A stretch of 64,000 bases of DNA from Hellea sp. (GTDB taxonomy: Bacteria > Pseudomonadota > Alphaproteobacteria > Caulobacterales > Maricaulaceae), in assembly GCA_014238285.1 (NCBI GenBank), contig JABABK010000003.1:80802-144801 (forward strand), given 5' to 3'. The position numbers and the translations under genes are program-made. Below are positions 8,029 to 17,041 of this stretch, in pieces. A model generated the notes under the pieces. It was not told the DNA's origin and did no database searches. It was given only the letters and a program-made list of their open reading frames with translations. How positions within the stretch are numbered: the stretch's first letter is position 1; each line of letters begins with the position of its first letter.

Positions 8029-9612
8029 TTACCCCAAACCGACCATGAAACCGCGTATCATATAAAACATGGCGGCTGCAAAGACAGCCGATATGGGCAC
8101 GGTCACGACCCAGGCCACGACGATTTTAATCAAGAGGGAGCGCTGGACCAGTTTTTCGCGATACGCCCGTTTAAGTTTTTTGCGGCGGCCATGGCGTCTG
8201 TCTTCGGCTTTAAGCTCATCGAGAATACGCTGCTTTTCACTCATGGAAGCCTCATCAAAAATCCGTACGAATTCAGCGGCTGTTTCTTCGGTTTGGCTTT
8301 TCTTTTCCGACATATATTCTCGGACAAGTTCAAGTTTCTGATTATAGCGATACGTTAAAGCTTCCCGCAAAAATCCGACACCAAAAATCGCCCCGACCGC
8401 AATATGGGTTGAGCTAACCGGCAATCCAAAATGGGTCGCAATAATCACCGTGATCGCCGCCGCGAGAGACACGCAAAATGCTCGGATCATATCCAGCTCT
8501 GTTATCTCGGTCCCGACGGTTTTAACAAGCTTGGGCCCGTAAAGTGCCAGACCAACTGCAATACCCAAAGCCCCGATACCCATCACCCATAAAGGTATGG
8601 CCGCCTTGCTGGCGATTTCGGCGGAACGGACGGCTTCATTAATGGCCGCCAGAGGGCCAATGGCGTTGGCGACATCATTGGCGCCGTGGGCAAAACTTAA
8701 AAAACAGGCGCCGATAATCAGAGGAATAACAAACAGACCGTCTATGCTCTCGCGGTTGTTTTCAAGTTTGGTAGAGGCCTTGATAATGATGGGCCGCGTG
8801 ATGAAAAATATCGCGACAGCGGCCAGAAACCCTATGCCAACAGCCATTGGCGTATCGACTTTGATCAGCTTTTTAATGCCTTTGAGAATAATATAAGTGG
8901 TAAACGCCCAGCCCATAATGCCGAGCAATATCGGCACCCGGTTTTTACCGGCCGCCAGCATATCGTCCTTATAGATGATTGAGCGCTTAATGCCGTAAAG
9001 AAACGCTGCTGCGATTAGCCCGCCAAGCGCCGGCGAAATAACCCAGCTGGCAACGATTTGTTGAACTTTGCCCCAATCGGCAATGGCCCAGCCGCCTGCG
9101 GCTATGCCGGCACCTAAGACGCCGCCGACAATGGAATGGGTGGTCGAGACAGGCGCGCCAACCGCGGTGGCAATATTAAGCCAGACGGCAGCGGCAAAAA
9201 GTGCGGCGAGCATGGCCCAAACAAAGGTCTGGCTATCCGGGATTAGGGATGGATCAATAATGCCCTTTTTGATGGTATTAACAACATCGCCCCCGGCAAT
9301 AAGAGCGCCTGAACTTTCGAATATAAAAGCCAAGAAAATTGCGGAGGTGAGGGTAAGTGCGCCCGAGCCGACCACGGGCCCGATATTATTGGCAACATCA
9401 TTGGCGCCGATATTCAGAGCCATATAGCCGCCAATAACCGCGGCGATCATCAGAAAGACCCGTCCGGTTGGATCTGTAATATCCCCAATAATTGTGCCTG
9501 TGACGAAAAAATGAACCGCTGCCAGAAACGCCAACGCCAGAAATAAGCGAATAAGCTCATCGCCTCGAACGATCGAGGGGGATAGCTTGGGTTTGTTCTT
9601 TGGTGTGAGCAT
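8029..9612 (-). CDS. PiT family inorganic phosphate transporter
   Basis: A 527-aa membrane protein with both canonical PiT signatures: G-A-N-D-V-A-N-N-I-G-P in the N-terminal half and G-A-N-D-V-A-N-A-I-G-P in the C-terminal half, each followed by S-T-T-H or S-S-T-H (PVSTTHSIVGG and PVSSTHIAVGA). PiT proteins import phosphate as a metal-phosphate complex, driven by protons or sodium. The protein has a charged cytoplasmic segment at about 420-500 before a final span, making it somewhat long for the family. No PhoU/DUF47 partner is adjacent, and I could not find a Pho box upstream, unlike the PiT-like gene at 4479. Confidence 0.93.
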   Translation of the reverse strand: MLTPKNKPKLSPSIVRGDELIRLFLALAFLAAVHFFVTGTIIGDITDPTGRVFLMIAAVIGGYMALNIGANDVANNIGPVVGSGALTLTSAIFLAFIFESSGALIAGGDVVNTIKKGIIDPSLIPDSQTFVWAMLAALFAAAVWLNIATAVGAPVSTTHSIVGGVLGAGIAAGGWAIADWGKVQQIVASWVISPALGGLIAAAFLYGIKRSIIYKDDMLAAGKNRVPILLGIMGWAFTTYIILKGIKKLIKVDTPMAVGIGFLAAVAIFFITRPIIIKASTKLENNRESIDGLFVIPLIIGACFLSFAHGANDVANAIGPLAAINEAVRSAEIASKAAIPLWVMGIGALGIAVGLALYGPKLVKTVGTEITELDMIRAFCVSLAAAITVIIATHFGLPVSSTHIAVGAIFGVGFLREALTYRYNQKLELVREYMSEKKSQTEETAAEFVRIFDEASMSEKQRILDELKAEDRRHGRRKKLKRAYREKLVQRSLLIKIVVAWVVTVPISAVFAAAMFYMIRGFMVGLG

Positions 9613-9820
9613 GCGTTTTTCTCTGATCTCTTTTGGAATCAGTCGGACATTAGGGGGAATTTTGATGACTCACTAGAGGCAAATGAGAGATATGTTTAAT
9701 TTATATAGTCTTTGGTTTTCAGCTATCGCCACGACAATAGATGTTGGTTCCAGTACTTGACATGTGGTTCTTGTATTGGAAAGCGCACATAAACTTCAAA
9801 ATGATTTATTATATCGAAGG

Positions 9821-10867
9821 TCAACGTCCGGCATCTGGAGTTGCCCATTCCCGCCCTTCTTGTTTGAGAAACCTTCGGTACATCTTGCGAAATTCAGCAC
9901 AGACAGAATCCGACACCTGAAATACGGGGCGTTCGAGTCCGCCAGGTCGATCGGTTAGAATAAGATCACTCACTGCAACTTCATCCTCATCGAAAATTTT
10001 GTTCGCCAACAGCTTCAACACTAATCCGCTGAGGCCAGCCTTGTTCAGAAATTTATCCAGTTTTGTGTCACCACCTTTGGCCGCCGTTACGGCAAACCAC
10101 AACTCAGTTTCATCGCTCGGCGTGACAAAAATACCGACACTCGTCCCATCCGAAAAATGCTGGCGTACATGGCCGCCCATGAACCATTCCGCCTTTTGCG
10201 TATCGCCGATGCGTTTAACGTGATTCTTCAATTTTCTGCTCTTGGGTAAGTCTGTATCGATCCACCAAGCACCCTCCCGGTCATAAAGGGCGGCAAACCC
10301 GCGCCCGTCGGGATAATGCTCAAACTTGTACGGGGGCACACGCACCACGGGGAAGTTGAATGTGGATTTATGAAGATAAGGCAAGTGGCTGTCTTCAATT
10401 GCCGTTTCGACGGTGACGACAAAATCCCCCTTTTGGTGACGCGTCCAATATTTATGAGCGTAGTCTGTATTTTGTGGATCAAATATGTCCGCAACGGGTG
10501 GTTGATGATCTGGTTCAAACTTGCTGTCCATCCATATCCAGACAATTCCGTCCTTTTCTACCACTGGAAACACGTCGACTTTGGCGGTTCTGGGAATACG
10601 TTTGCTTGGTGGCTGTGATGGAATTTCGACACACCGACCATTGGTATCAAACTTCAGGCCATGAAACGGGCATTGAATGCAGTCATCTATCACTTTCCCC
10701 TGCGAAAGATCAGCCCCGCGATGGGGACACATAGCCCCCATTGCCTTGATCGGTTTTTCGGAATCGCGAAACAGCAAAATCTGTTTACCGAGGAATTTGC
10801 GACGCATTGGCTTTGATTTGATTTCATGAGACCAGCCCGCCCAATACCAAGTTCTGTGTACAAACAT
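9821..10867 (-). CDS. Rieske non-haem iron oxygenase, alpha subunit
   Basis: A 348-aa protein with an N-terminal Rieske [2Fe-2S] site: Cys47-x-His49, then sixteen residues, Cys66-x2-His69. A mononuclear-iron facial-triad segment follows in E-D-S-H-L-P-Y-L-H near residue 160. The length and layout match vanillate O-demethylase or phenoxybenzoate-dioxygenase-like monomeric oxygenases that hydroxylate or demethylate aromatic compounds. No reductase gene is adjacent, so electrons must come from elsewhere. The start at 10867 is preceded by GAGGAATT. It is divergent from a TetR regulator with two palindromic operators between them, which suggests substrate-inducible expression. Confidence 0.85.
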   Translation of the reverse strand: MFVHRTWYWAGWSHEIKSKPMRRKFLGKQILLFRDSEKPIKAMGAMCPHRGADLSQGKVIDDCIQCPFHGLKFDTNGRCVEIPSQPPSKRIPRTAKVDVFPVVEKDGIVWIWMDSKFEPDHQPPVADIFDPQNTDYAHKYWTRHQKGDFVVTVETAIEDSHLPYLHKSTFNFPVVRVPPYKFEHYPDGRGFAALYDREGAWWIDTDLPKSRKLKNHVKRIGDTQKAEWFMGGHVRQHFSDGTSVGIFVTPSDETELWFAVTAAKGGDTKLDKFLNKAGLSGLVLKLLANKIFDEDEVAVSDLILTDRPGGLERPVFQVSDSVCAEFRKMYRRFLKQEGREWATPDAGR

Positions 10868-10946
10868 AATTCCTCACTCCTCAAAATATGGCCACTCCAG
10901 AGCCTTTGCGTCAGGACATGGCCTGTTGCGGGTCTGGTGTCGTAAC

Positions 10947-10962
10947 TAGGTCTATTGACCTA
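10947..10962. promoter_or_regulatory. Palindromic operator 1 (TetR-type)
   Basis: TAGGTC-TATT-GACCTA, a perfect 6-bp inverted repeat with a 4-bp centre, lies in the Rieske/TetR divergent promoter region. It shares the TAGGT/GACCTA arms with operator 2, whose TAGG half begins 30 bp further on. It is probably bound by the adjacent TetR protein. Confidence 0.7.
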
Positions 10963-10972
10963 ATTGTCAAGT

Positions 10973-10996
10973 AAAATAGGTTGACTGACCTATTTT
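10973..10996. promoter_or_regulatory. Palindromic operator 2 (TetR-type)
   Basis: AAAATAGGT-N6-ACCTATTTT, with perfect 9-bp arms, lies 20 bp upstream of the tetR start and is a stronger version of operator 1. Its position suggests autorepression of tetR together with control of the Rieske gene. Confidence 0.72.
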
Positions 10997-11015
10997 GTAT
11001 TTGTAGACATAAACC

Positions 11016-11618
11016 ATGCAAACACAAAAAAGACGGACCAACGCGAAGGGCGTTCGGCGAATAGAGCAGATATTGGCAGCGACCCGAAACATGATCATCA
11101 ATGAGGGGGCGGGCGCTCTGACTATGCGCCGACTTGCTGCGACACTTGGCATGAGCTTAAGCAATTTGCAGCACTACTTTCCAACCAAGGAAAATCTGAT
11201 CAATGTCTTGGTTGATACGGCTTACGACACTCACATAGAGCGCGTGCAAAAAGAGGTTTTTGTCCACGGCGATCCTAGGGATCAAATGAAAGCCCTCGCG
11301 CATTATCTGGTTCAGGACACGCAAGTTGCCGGAAATTCCGTACTGCTCTGGGAGCTATGGGCCTTGGCGGCACATAATGACTATATTGCTTCAATCATAA
11401 ATCAGGCCCATGATGGAGAACGGCGTCTCATTCAGCAGATTGTAAAGACCGCCGCCCCGCATCTCTCAAGCTCACAGCTTGAATTAAAGGCAATTGCAAT
11501 CACGTCCATGTTCGAAGGCGTAGGGCTTTTTATCGCTCCGGGGAAGCCGTTCAACAAACGCCGAAAAGCCGTGGTGAACCAGCTCACCGAAGCTGCGATA
11601 GCGATCATCCATGCGTGA
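11016..11618 (+). CDS. TetR/AcrR family transcriptional regulator
   Basis: A 200-aa one-component regulator. Residues 14-60 form the TetR helix-turn-helix (I-L-A-A-T-R-N-M-I ... LTMRRLAATLGMSLSNLQHYFPTKENL), and the remaining all-helical ligand-binding half is family-typical in length. It is transcribed away from the Rieske oxygenase gene, and the 148-bp gap contains two related palindromes. By analogy with other TetR systems it should repress both genes until an aromatic or related ligand binds. The ligand cannot be read from the sequence. Confidence 0.88.
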   Translation: MQTQKRRTNAKGVRRIEQILAATRNMIINEGAGALTMRRLAATLGMSLSNLQHYFPTKENLINVLVDTAYDTHIERVQKEVFVHGDPRDQMKALAHYLVQDTQVAGNSVLLWELWALAAHNDYIASIINQAHDGERRLIQQIVKTAAPHLSSSQLELKAIAITSMFEGVGLFIAPGKPFNKRRKAVVNQLTEAAIAIIHA

Positions 11619-11686
11619 AATTTAACGTTGAAGTAAGTTGAAACTAATGACTGTTCTGCCAAAAACATATACTACGAGTTACAATT

Positions 11687-14600
11687 TTACTCCGCCGCTT
11701 CAGACAATGACTGCTCTAGCCGTGTCAGCATTTCTTTCGGCACGATTTGCCAGAAGTGACCGCGTTCTAGTTCCCATTCCAGTAATAGCTTGGCTGAAAA
11801 TTCAGAACCCGTTGCTTTGGCGTGTTCTGCTATCAAGTCCTTACATTCTTTTTCCCAGTGCTCAGTGCCAAAGCGCTGCCAGACCACGCTGTCCGGATTA
11901 ACCGCTGTTTCAAACCGGTTTTTTGGATCATAGACATAGGCCATGCCGCCGGTCATGCCCGCGCCGAAATTATCGCCCACAGCGCCGATGATCACAATCG
12001 CGCCGCCTGTCATATATTCACAGCCATTGGTGCCGCAGCCTTCGACCACGGCCTTAGCGCCGGAGTTTCGGACCGCGAAGCGTTCACCCGCTCTGCCAGC
12101 GGCGAGCAATGTGCCTGCTGTTGCGCCGTAAAGACATGTATTGCCGACAATGGCTGATAAATGCGCGTTAATCGGCGTGCGGCCTTGCGGGGCGACGATG
12201 ATTTCTGCGCCGGATAAGCCTTTACCAACATAGTCATTGGCATCACCATCAACGATAAGACGTAAGCCTCTCACGCCAAAGGCTCCGAGCGACTGACCTG
12301 CGCTACCGCGGAGATGAACGGTTAGATGCCCTGCCGGTAAATTTGCATCGCCAAAGGTTTGGTAGATTTCAGAACTTGTCCGCGTCCCGACGGCGCGGTG
12401 CACATTTTGCACGGTATAGGTCAGATGTGTTTTTTCTTGACGATCAAAGAATTGATGGGCGTCTTTGATGATCAGAGGATCAATACCGTCAGGGACTTCA
12501 ACGCGGCTGCTACGTGTGTCTTTGACAGGACGATTATCGACCCGCGCCAGAATGGGATTAAGATCAAGATCATCCAAATGTTCTGCGCCGCGAGATACCT
12601 GTGCCAGCAGGTCTGTACGGCCAATAATGTCTTCGATCCGCTCCGCGCCAAGGGCGGCGAGAAGCTCGCGCACCTCCTCGGCAATAAAAGTCATGAGATT
12701 GATGACTTTTTCCGGTGAACCTGTGAACTTTTCACGAAGGCGCGGGTCCTGAACGCATATGCCAACGGGGCAAGTATTGGAGTGGCACTGACGCACCATG
12801 ATACAGCCCATGGCCACAAGACTTAAAGTGCCAATGCCATATTCTTCGGCGCCGAGCATGGCGGCAATTACAATATCGCGGCCGGTTTTCAGCCCGCCAT
12901 CAGTCCGCAAAGTTACATTGTCACGAAGATTGTTGAGGGTTAAAATCTGGTGGGCTTCTGATAGGCCAAGCTCCCAGGGCATGCCCGCATATTTAAGCGA
13001 TGTATTGGGCGACGCGCCTGTACCGCCATTATGGCCAGCGATCAGGATAGTGTCGGCTTTGGCTTTGGCAACGCCAGCGGCGATGGTACCGACACCGGAT
13101 GAGGCGACGAGTTTAACCGCAACGCGAGCCGTAGGATTGATTTGTTTGAGATCGTAAATCAGCTGGGCCAAGTCCTCGATGGAATAGATATCGTGGTGGG
13201 GCGGCGGACTGATCAGAGTGACGCCGGGTGTGGCGTTTCTGAACTTGGCGATCATTTCCGTGACTTTGAAGCCGGGCAGTTGTCCGCCTTCGCCGGGCTT
13301 TGCGCCCTGAGCCACTTTAATTTCGATCTCGCGGCATTGGTTAAGATATTCTGCTGTGACGCCAAAGCGGCCAGAGGCGATTTGCTTGACGGCTGAGTTT
13401 GGGTTGTCCCCATTGGGCAGCGTGACATAGCGCGAGCGATCTTCACCGCCTTCACCAGAGACAGATTTCGCGCCGATCCGGTTCATGGCGATGTTAAGTG
13501 TGCCGTGGGCTTCGGGCGATAAAGCGCCAAGGGACATGCCGGGCGTACAGAAGCGGCGACGGATTTCATTGACGCTTTGAACGCTGCGTAGAGGGACAGC
13601 TTTGCCCAGTGGTGTGATGTCTAAAAGATCACGAATTTGAATAGGGTCCTGATTATTCAGGACTTCGGCATAGCGTTTGTAAAGCTCATAATCGCCTCGG
13701 CCAACAGCCTCTTGGAGCATGTGGATCATATCGGCCGTATAGGCGTGACGTTCGCTTTTGGCGCGGACGCGGTAAAGGCCACCAACAGGCAAGGCGACAA
13801 CAGATCTGTCATAGGCGCGTTCATGGATTTCAAGAAGTTTCTTCTCAAGGCCTGCAAGGCCAATGCCTGAAATTCTGGAGGTCATGCCGGGGAAAAACTC
13901 CCCGACCAAAGAGCGTGATAGGCCCAGAGCTTCAAAGTTATTGCCGCTGCGATAAGAGGAAATAACCGAAATTCCGAGTTTGGAAATAATCTTTAAAAGT
14001 CCAGCTTCGATGGCTTTTTTATATTGCTGAGCCGCTTCATCCGCGTTCATCTCTACAAGGCCGCGATTAACTCGGTCCGTTAGACTGTCCTGCGCCATAT
14101 AGGCGTTAACGGCAGTCGCGCCAGCGCCAATCATGACGGCAAAATAATGTGTGTCGAGGCATTCTGCGGACTGAACCACAATAGAACAGGAAGACCTGAG
14201 GCCTTCTTTAACAAGATGAGAATGTATAGCGCCAACACATAAAATCATCGGCAGAGCCGGGCGATTATCACCGACGCCTTTGTCTGATAGGATTATGTTT
14301 TCAGCGCCGCCGCGAACGGCCTCTTCGGCCTCCTCACGAATTTTATTCAGAGCCTTATGAAGCGAACGGCCAGCGCGGACATCATTGGCAGGACGATCAA
14401 ATGTACAGTCAACCAAATGAGATTGATCGCCAAACATATTCATGAAACGCGCATACATGCCGTTCGTCATAACCGGGCTGTCGAGCACGAGCATTTCGCG
14501 GGTCTGGCTCTCGCCGTCCGAGAGAATATTACGTAGATTTCTAAACCGAGTCTTGAGGCCCATGACGCGGGTTTCGCGGAGGGGATCAATCGGCGGGTTG

Positions 14601-16207
14601 GTGACCTGTGAGAACTTTTGACGGAAGAAATGGGATAATGGCCGGTAGATTTCGGACAGTACCGCGAGCGGTGTATCATCGCCCATCGAGCCAATGGATT
14701 CTTTTCCGTTCTCTGCCATAGGCGAGAGGATAAGCTCCATGTCTTCGAGGGTTTGACCGCAAGCGACTTGGCGGCGCATCAGACTTTCACCGGTTAATTC
14801 TGGTTTTGGTTCTGGACCTGCGAGACGGATATCCAGATCAACAACCTTTTCGAGCCATTTCGCGTAAGGGCGTTCGCCCGCCATTTTTTCAAGAATTTCA
14901 GAAGAGTGGTAAAATTTGCCTTCGTCCAGATCAACGGCGATTAGTCGTCCTGGTTTGATGAAGCCCTTTTTAATAATCAGCGGCTCTGAAATTGGGCACA
15001 TGCCAGTCTCTGAACCGACAGCCAGAATGCCGTCTGATGTAATGGCATAGCGCATGGGGCGCAGGCCGTTGCGATCAAGCCCCGCCATACACCAGCGACC
15101 ATCATAGGCGGCAATAGCGGCTGGGCCATCCCAAGGCTCCATGACGCCATTGCAATATTCATAAAGCTTGCGCCAACTATCAGGCATGAGATCGCCGCGC
15201 TTGGAATAGGCTTCGGGAATTAAGAGTGTTTTAGCCAGCGGCGCAGAGCGGCCCGCCCGGACCAATAGTTCAAACACAGCATCAAGCGCCGCAGAGTCCG
15301 AGCTGCCTTTTTGGATGATAGGTTTGACGTCTCCAGCGCGCGCGCCAAAGGCGCTGCTGGCCATTTTAATTTCATGGTTTTTCATGAAATTCGTATTGGC
15401 TTTGACCGTATTGATCTCGCCGTTATGGGCGATCATGCGAAAAGGCTGCGCCAGCCACCACTGCGGGAAAGTATTGGTTGAATAGCGCTGATGATAAATC
15501 GCCGCGCGTGACTCAAACCGCTCATCCTTGAGGTCGGGGTAAAACGCGTCGATGTCTTCGGCCAGAAACATGCCTTTATAGATGATGGTCTGGACGGAGA
15601 GCGAGCAGATATAAAAACTTGGAATCGCGGCGGCAATGACGCGCTTTTCGATCCGGCGGCGAACGATATAAAGTTCGCGCTCTAGCTTGTCGCCTTTGCG
15701 GCCCCGGCTGTCACGGAACATAACTTGTTCAATAGCAGGACGCGTGGCTTGAGCTTTCTCGCCGATAACATCGATATCGATCGGCACTTGTCGCCATCCG
15801 TAAATATAGAAACCTTCATTCAAGAGTTCAGATTCCACGATGGTTCTGGCTTCTTCTTGAGCGGCATAATCTGTGCGCGGTAGAAAAATCATACCGACAG
15901 CAATTTTTGAATTACCGGATTTATGACCCGTGCGTTCGACCTGCGCCTTGAAAAATTTCTGGGCAATGTCGAGACGAATACCCGCGCCGTCACCTGTTTT
16001 ACCATCGGCATCAACTGCGCCGCGATGCCAAACATTTTTCAGGGCCTGAACGGACATTTCAACGACGTCTCTACGCGGTGTTCCATCAATAGAGGCAACT
16101 AAGCCAACGCCGCAATTGGCGTGCTCATCAGCCGGATCATAGGCCCCGACTTTAATCAGATTGTCGCGGTTTTTTTCGTAAGTTTCTAGCCAGTTACTCA
16201 TCGTCAT
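11687..16207 (-). CDS. gltB: Glutamate synthase (NADPH) large subunit
   Basis: About 1506 aa. It carries the class II amidotransferase domain, with Cys32 (A-N-C-G-V-G) as the N-terminal nucleophile after propeptide removal, then a central domain, the FMN-binding synthase domain (G-G-E-G-G-E-D region, KPGEGGQLPG), the 3Fe-4S cysteines in C-H-S-N-T-C-P-V-G-I-C, and the GXGXG beta-helix at the C-terminus. It converts glutamine plus 2-oxoglutarate to two glutamates with GltD. ATG 16207 is preferred because GAGGAA lies 5 nt upstream; ATG 16201 and an upstream ATG at 16228 are alternatives. It overlaps the end of the GFA gene, so it belongs to the gltD-GFA-GFA-gltB operon. Confidence 0.96.
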   Translation of the reverse strand: MTMSNWLETYEKNRDNLIKVGAYDPADEHANCGVGLVASIDGTPRRDVVEMSVQALKNVWHRGAVDADGKTGDGAGIRLDIAQKFFKAQVERTGHKSGNSKIAVGMIFLPRTDYAAQEEARTIVESELLNEGFYIYGWRQVPIDIDVIGEKAQATRPAIEQVMFRDSRGRKGDKLERELYIVRRRIEKRVIAAAIPSFYICSLSVQTIIYKGMFLAEDIDAFYPDLKDERFESRAAIYHQRYSTNTFPQWWLAQPFRMIAHNGEINTVKANTNFMKNHEIKMASSAFGARAGDVKPIIQKGSSDSAALDAVFELLVRAGRSAPLAKTLLIPEAYSKRGDLMPDSWRKLYEYCNGVMEPWDGPAAIAAYDGRWCMAGLDRNGLRPMRYAITSDGILAVGSETGMCPISEPLIIKKGFIKPGRLIAVDLDEGKFYHSSEILEKMAGERPYAKWLEKVVDLDIRLAGPEPKPELTGESLMRRQVACGQTLEDMELILSPMAENGKESIGSMGDDTPLAVLSEIYRPLSHFFRQKFSQVTNPPIDPLRETRVMGLKTRFRNLRNILSDGESQTREMLVLDSPVMTNGMYARFMNMFGDQSHLVDCTFDRPANDVRAGRSLHKALNKIREEAEEAVRGGAENIILSDKGVGDNRPALPMILCVGAIHSHLVKEGLRSSCSIVVQSAECLDTHYFAVMIGAGATAVNAYMAQDSLTDRVNRGLVEMNADEAAQQYKKAIEAGLLKIISKLGISVISSYRSGNNFEALGLSRSLVGEFFPGMTSRISGIGLAGLEKKLLEIHERAYDRSVVALPVGGLYRVRAKSERHAYTADMIHMLQEAVGRGDYELYKRYAEVLNNQDPIQIRDLLDITPLGKAVPLRSVQSVNEIRRRFCTPGMSLGALSPEAHGTLNIAMNRIGAKSVSGEGGEDRSRYVTLPNGDNPNSAVKQIASGRFGVTAEYLNQCREIEIKVAQGAKPGEGGQLPGFKVTEMIAKFRNATPGVTLISPPPHHDIYSIEDLAQLIYDLKQINPTARVAVKLVASSGVGTIAAGVAKAKADTILIAGHNGGTGASPNTSLKYAGMPWELGLSEAHQILTLNNLRDNVTLRTDGGLKTGRDIVIAAMLGAEEYGIGTLSLVAMGCIMVRQCHSNTCPVGICVQDPRLREKFTGSPEKVINLMTFIAEEVRELLAALGAERIEDIIGRTDLLAQVSRGAEHLDDLDLNPILARVDNRPVKDTRSSRVEVPDGIDPLIIKDAHQFFDRQEKTHLTYTVQNVHRAVGTRTSSEIYQTFGDANLPAGHLTVHLRGSAGQSLGAFGVRGLRLIVDGDANDYVGKGLSGAEIIVAPQGRTPINAHLSAIVGNTCLYGATAGTLLAAGRAGERFAVRNSGAKAVVEGCGTNGCEYMTGGAIVIIGAVGDNFGAGMTGGMAYVYDPKNRFETAVNPDSVVWQRFGTEHWEKECKDLIAEHAKATGSEFSAKLLLEWELERGHFWQIVPKEMLTRLEQSLSEAAE

Positions 16208-16619
16208 TGCTTTCCTCAAAAGATGCAAAAACTTCTTCGCCGGTCAGGCGCGGACGATCACCTTCTAGGGCGTAAAAGGCCGGTTTTTGATCGATGAAAT
16301 ATTCTTTGTGTAGCATCATGTCTTTGGGCAGGTTTGTAATGGTGCCGACGGATACGGAATAAAACTCTGAGCCCTTAAGGTTATAAACCAGATTCGCCCC
16401 GCAGGTTCCACAAAAGCCGCGCCGCGCCCAGTCAGAACTGTCATACCATGTCAGAGCCTCGGATTTGGTAAAATTTATACCTTCATGACAGCCAAGTCCG
16501 AAAAACGGACCGGATGTGAGCCGTCTACATGTGCTACAATGGCAGCTATCCATATCAGCATAGGAAGAGATTTCATAGGCGACGCTGCCGCACTCACATT
16601 GTCCGTTTAATTTGGTCAT
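16194..16619 (-). CDS. GFA family (CENP-V/GFA domain) protein, copy 2
   Basis: A 141-aa single-domain protein of the glutathione-dependent formaldehyde-activating (GFA) fold. Zinc-binding cysteines are visible as C-E-C-G near the N-terminus, C-H-C-S-T-C-R around residue 31, and R-R-G-F-C-G-T-C-G around 70. The family binds zinc and is often annotated as formaldehyde-activating, but most members have no shown activity. Its stop overlaps the gltB start and its start overlaps the end of the paralogous GFA gene upstream, so it is translationally coupled inside the glutamate synthase operon. It resembles its neighbour in layout but is clearly diverged. Confidence 0.85.
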   Translation of the reverse strand: MTKLNGQCECGSVAYEISSYADMDSCHCSTCRRLTSGPFFGLGCHEGINFTKSEALTWYDSSDWARRGFCGTCGANLVYNLKGSEFYSVSVGTITNLPKDMMLHKEYFIDQKPAFYALEGDRPRLTGEEVFASFEESNDDE

Positions 16620-17041
16620 GATTGATCTTGTAAAGGATTAGCAAGCACGTCGGCATGCGTTAAATGGGGTGCATTGTTTGGCACAGTTTGATAGGGAGCG
16701 CAGTCATCCACGAAGATGTGGGCTTCAAGTTTTAAGTTGGAGACATCATCTAAGACTCCAAGGCTAATATCAAAGTAAGTGGGATTGATATTGGATTGCC
16801 AGAACAGGCTGGAGCCGCAATTCGCGCAAAAGCCACGACGCGCTTTATCTGAAGAGGCGTACCATTTCAGCCCTGTAGTGTTTGTGATCGTGAGTTCGCC
16901 GCGTAGTTCAGCGCCGTGAAACGCGCCGCCGCCATTTTGTGTTCGGCACATACCGCAATAACAGGCCGAAACCCGTTTCGCCTCACCTTTAGCCGTGAAA
17001 GTTACGTCGCCGCAAAGGCATTGTCCGGTATAATCGGTCAT
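16616..17041 (-). CDS. GFA family (CENP-V/GFA domain) protein, copy 1
   Basis: A 141-aa zinc-binding GFA-fold protein with C-L-C-G, C-Y-C-G-M-C-R and R-R-G-F-C-A-N-C-G cysteine motifs in the same order as the following gene; the two are old tandem duplicates. The start ATG overlaps the gltD stop by 4 bp (ATGA), and its own stop overlaps the next GFA start by 4 bp. Because both genes sit between gltD and gltB, their expression is tied to ammonia assimilation. A substrate cannot be assigned from sequence. Confidence 0.85.
   Translation of the reverse strand: MTDYTGQCLCGDVTFTAKGEAKRVSACYCGMCRTQNGGGAFHGAELRGELTITNTTGLKWYASSDKARRGFCANCGSSLFWQSNINPTYFDISLGVLDDVSNLKLEAHIFVDDCAPYQTVPNNAPHLTHADVLANPLQDQS

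Noticed and set aside
11822..13157. Long forward-strand frames inside the gltB gene
   Set aside because: They are antisense to the well-supported gltB reading frame and show no family motifs or ribosome sites.
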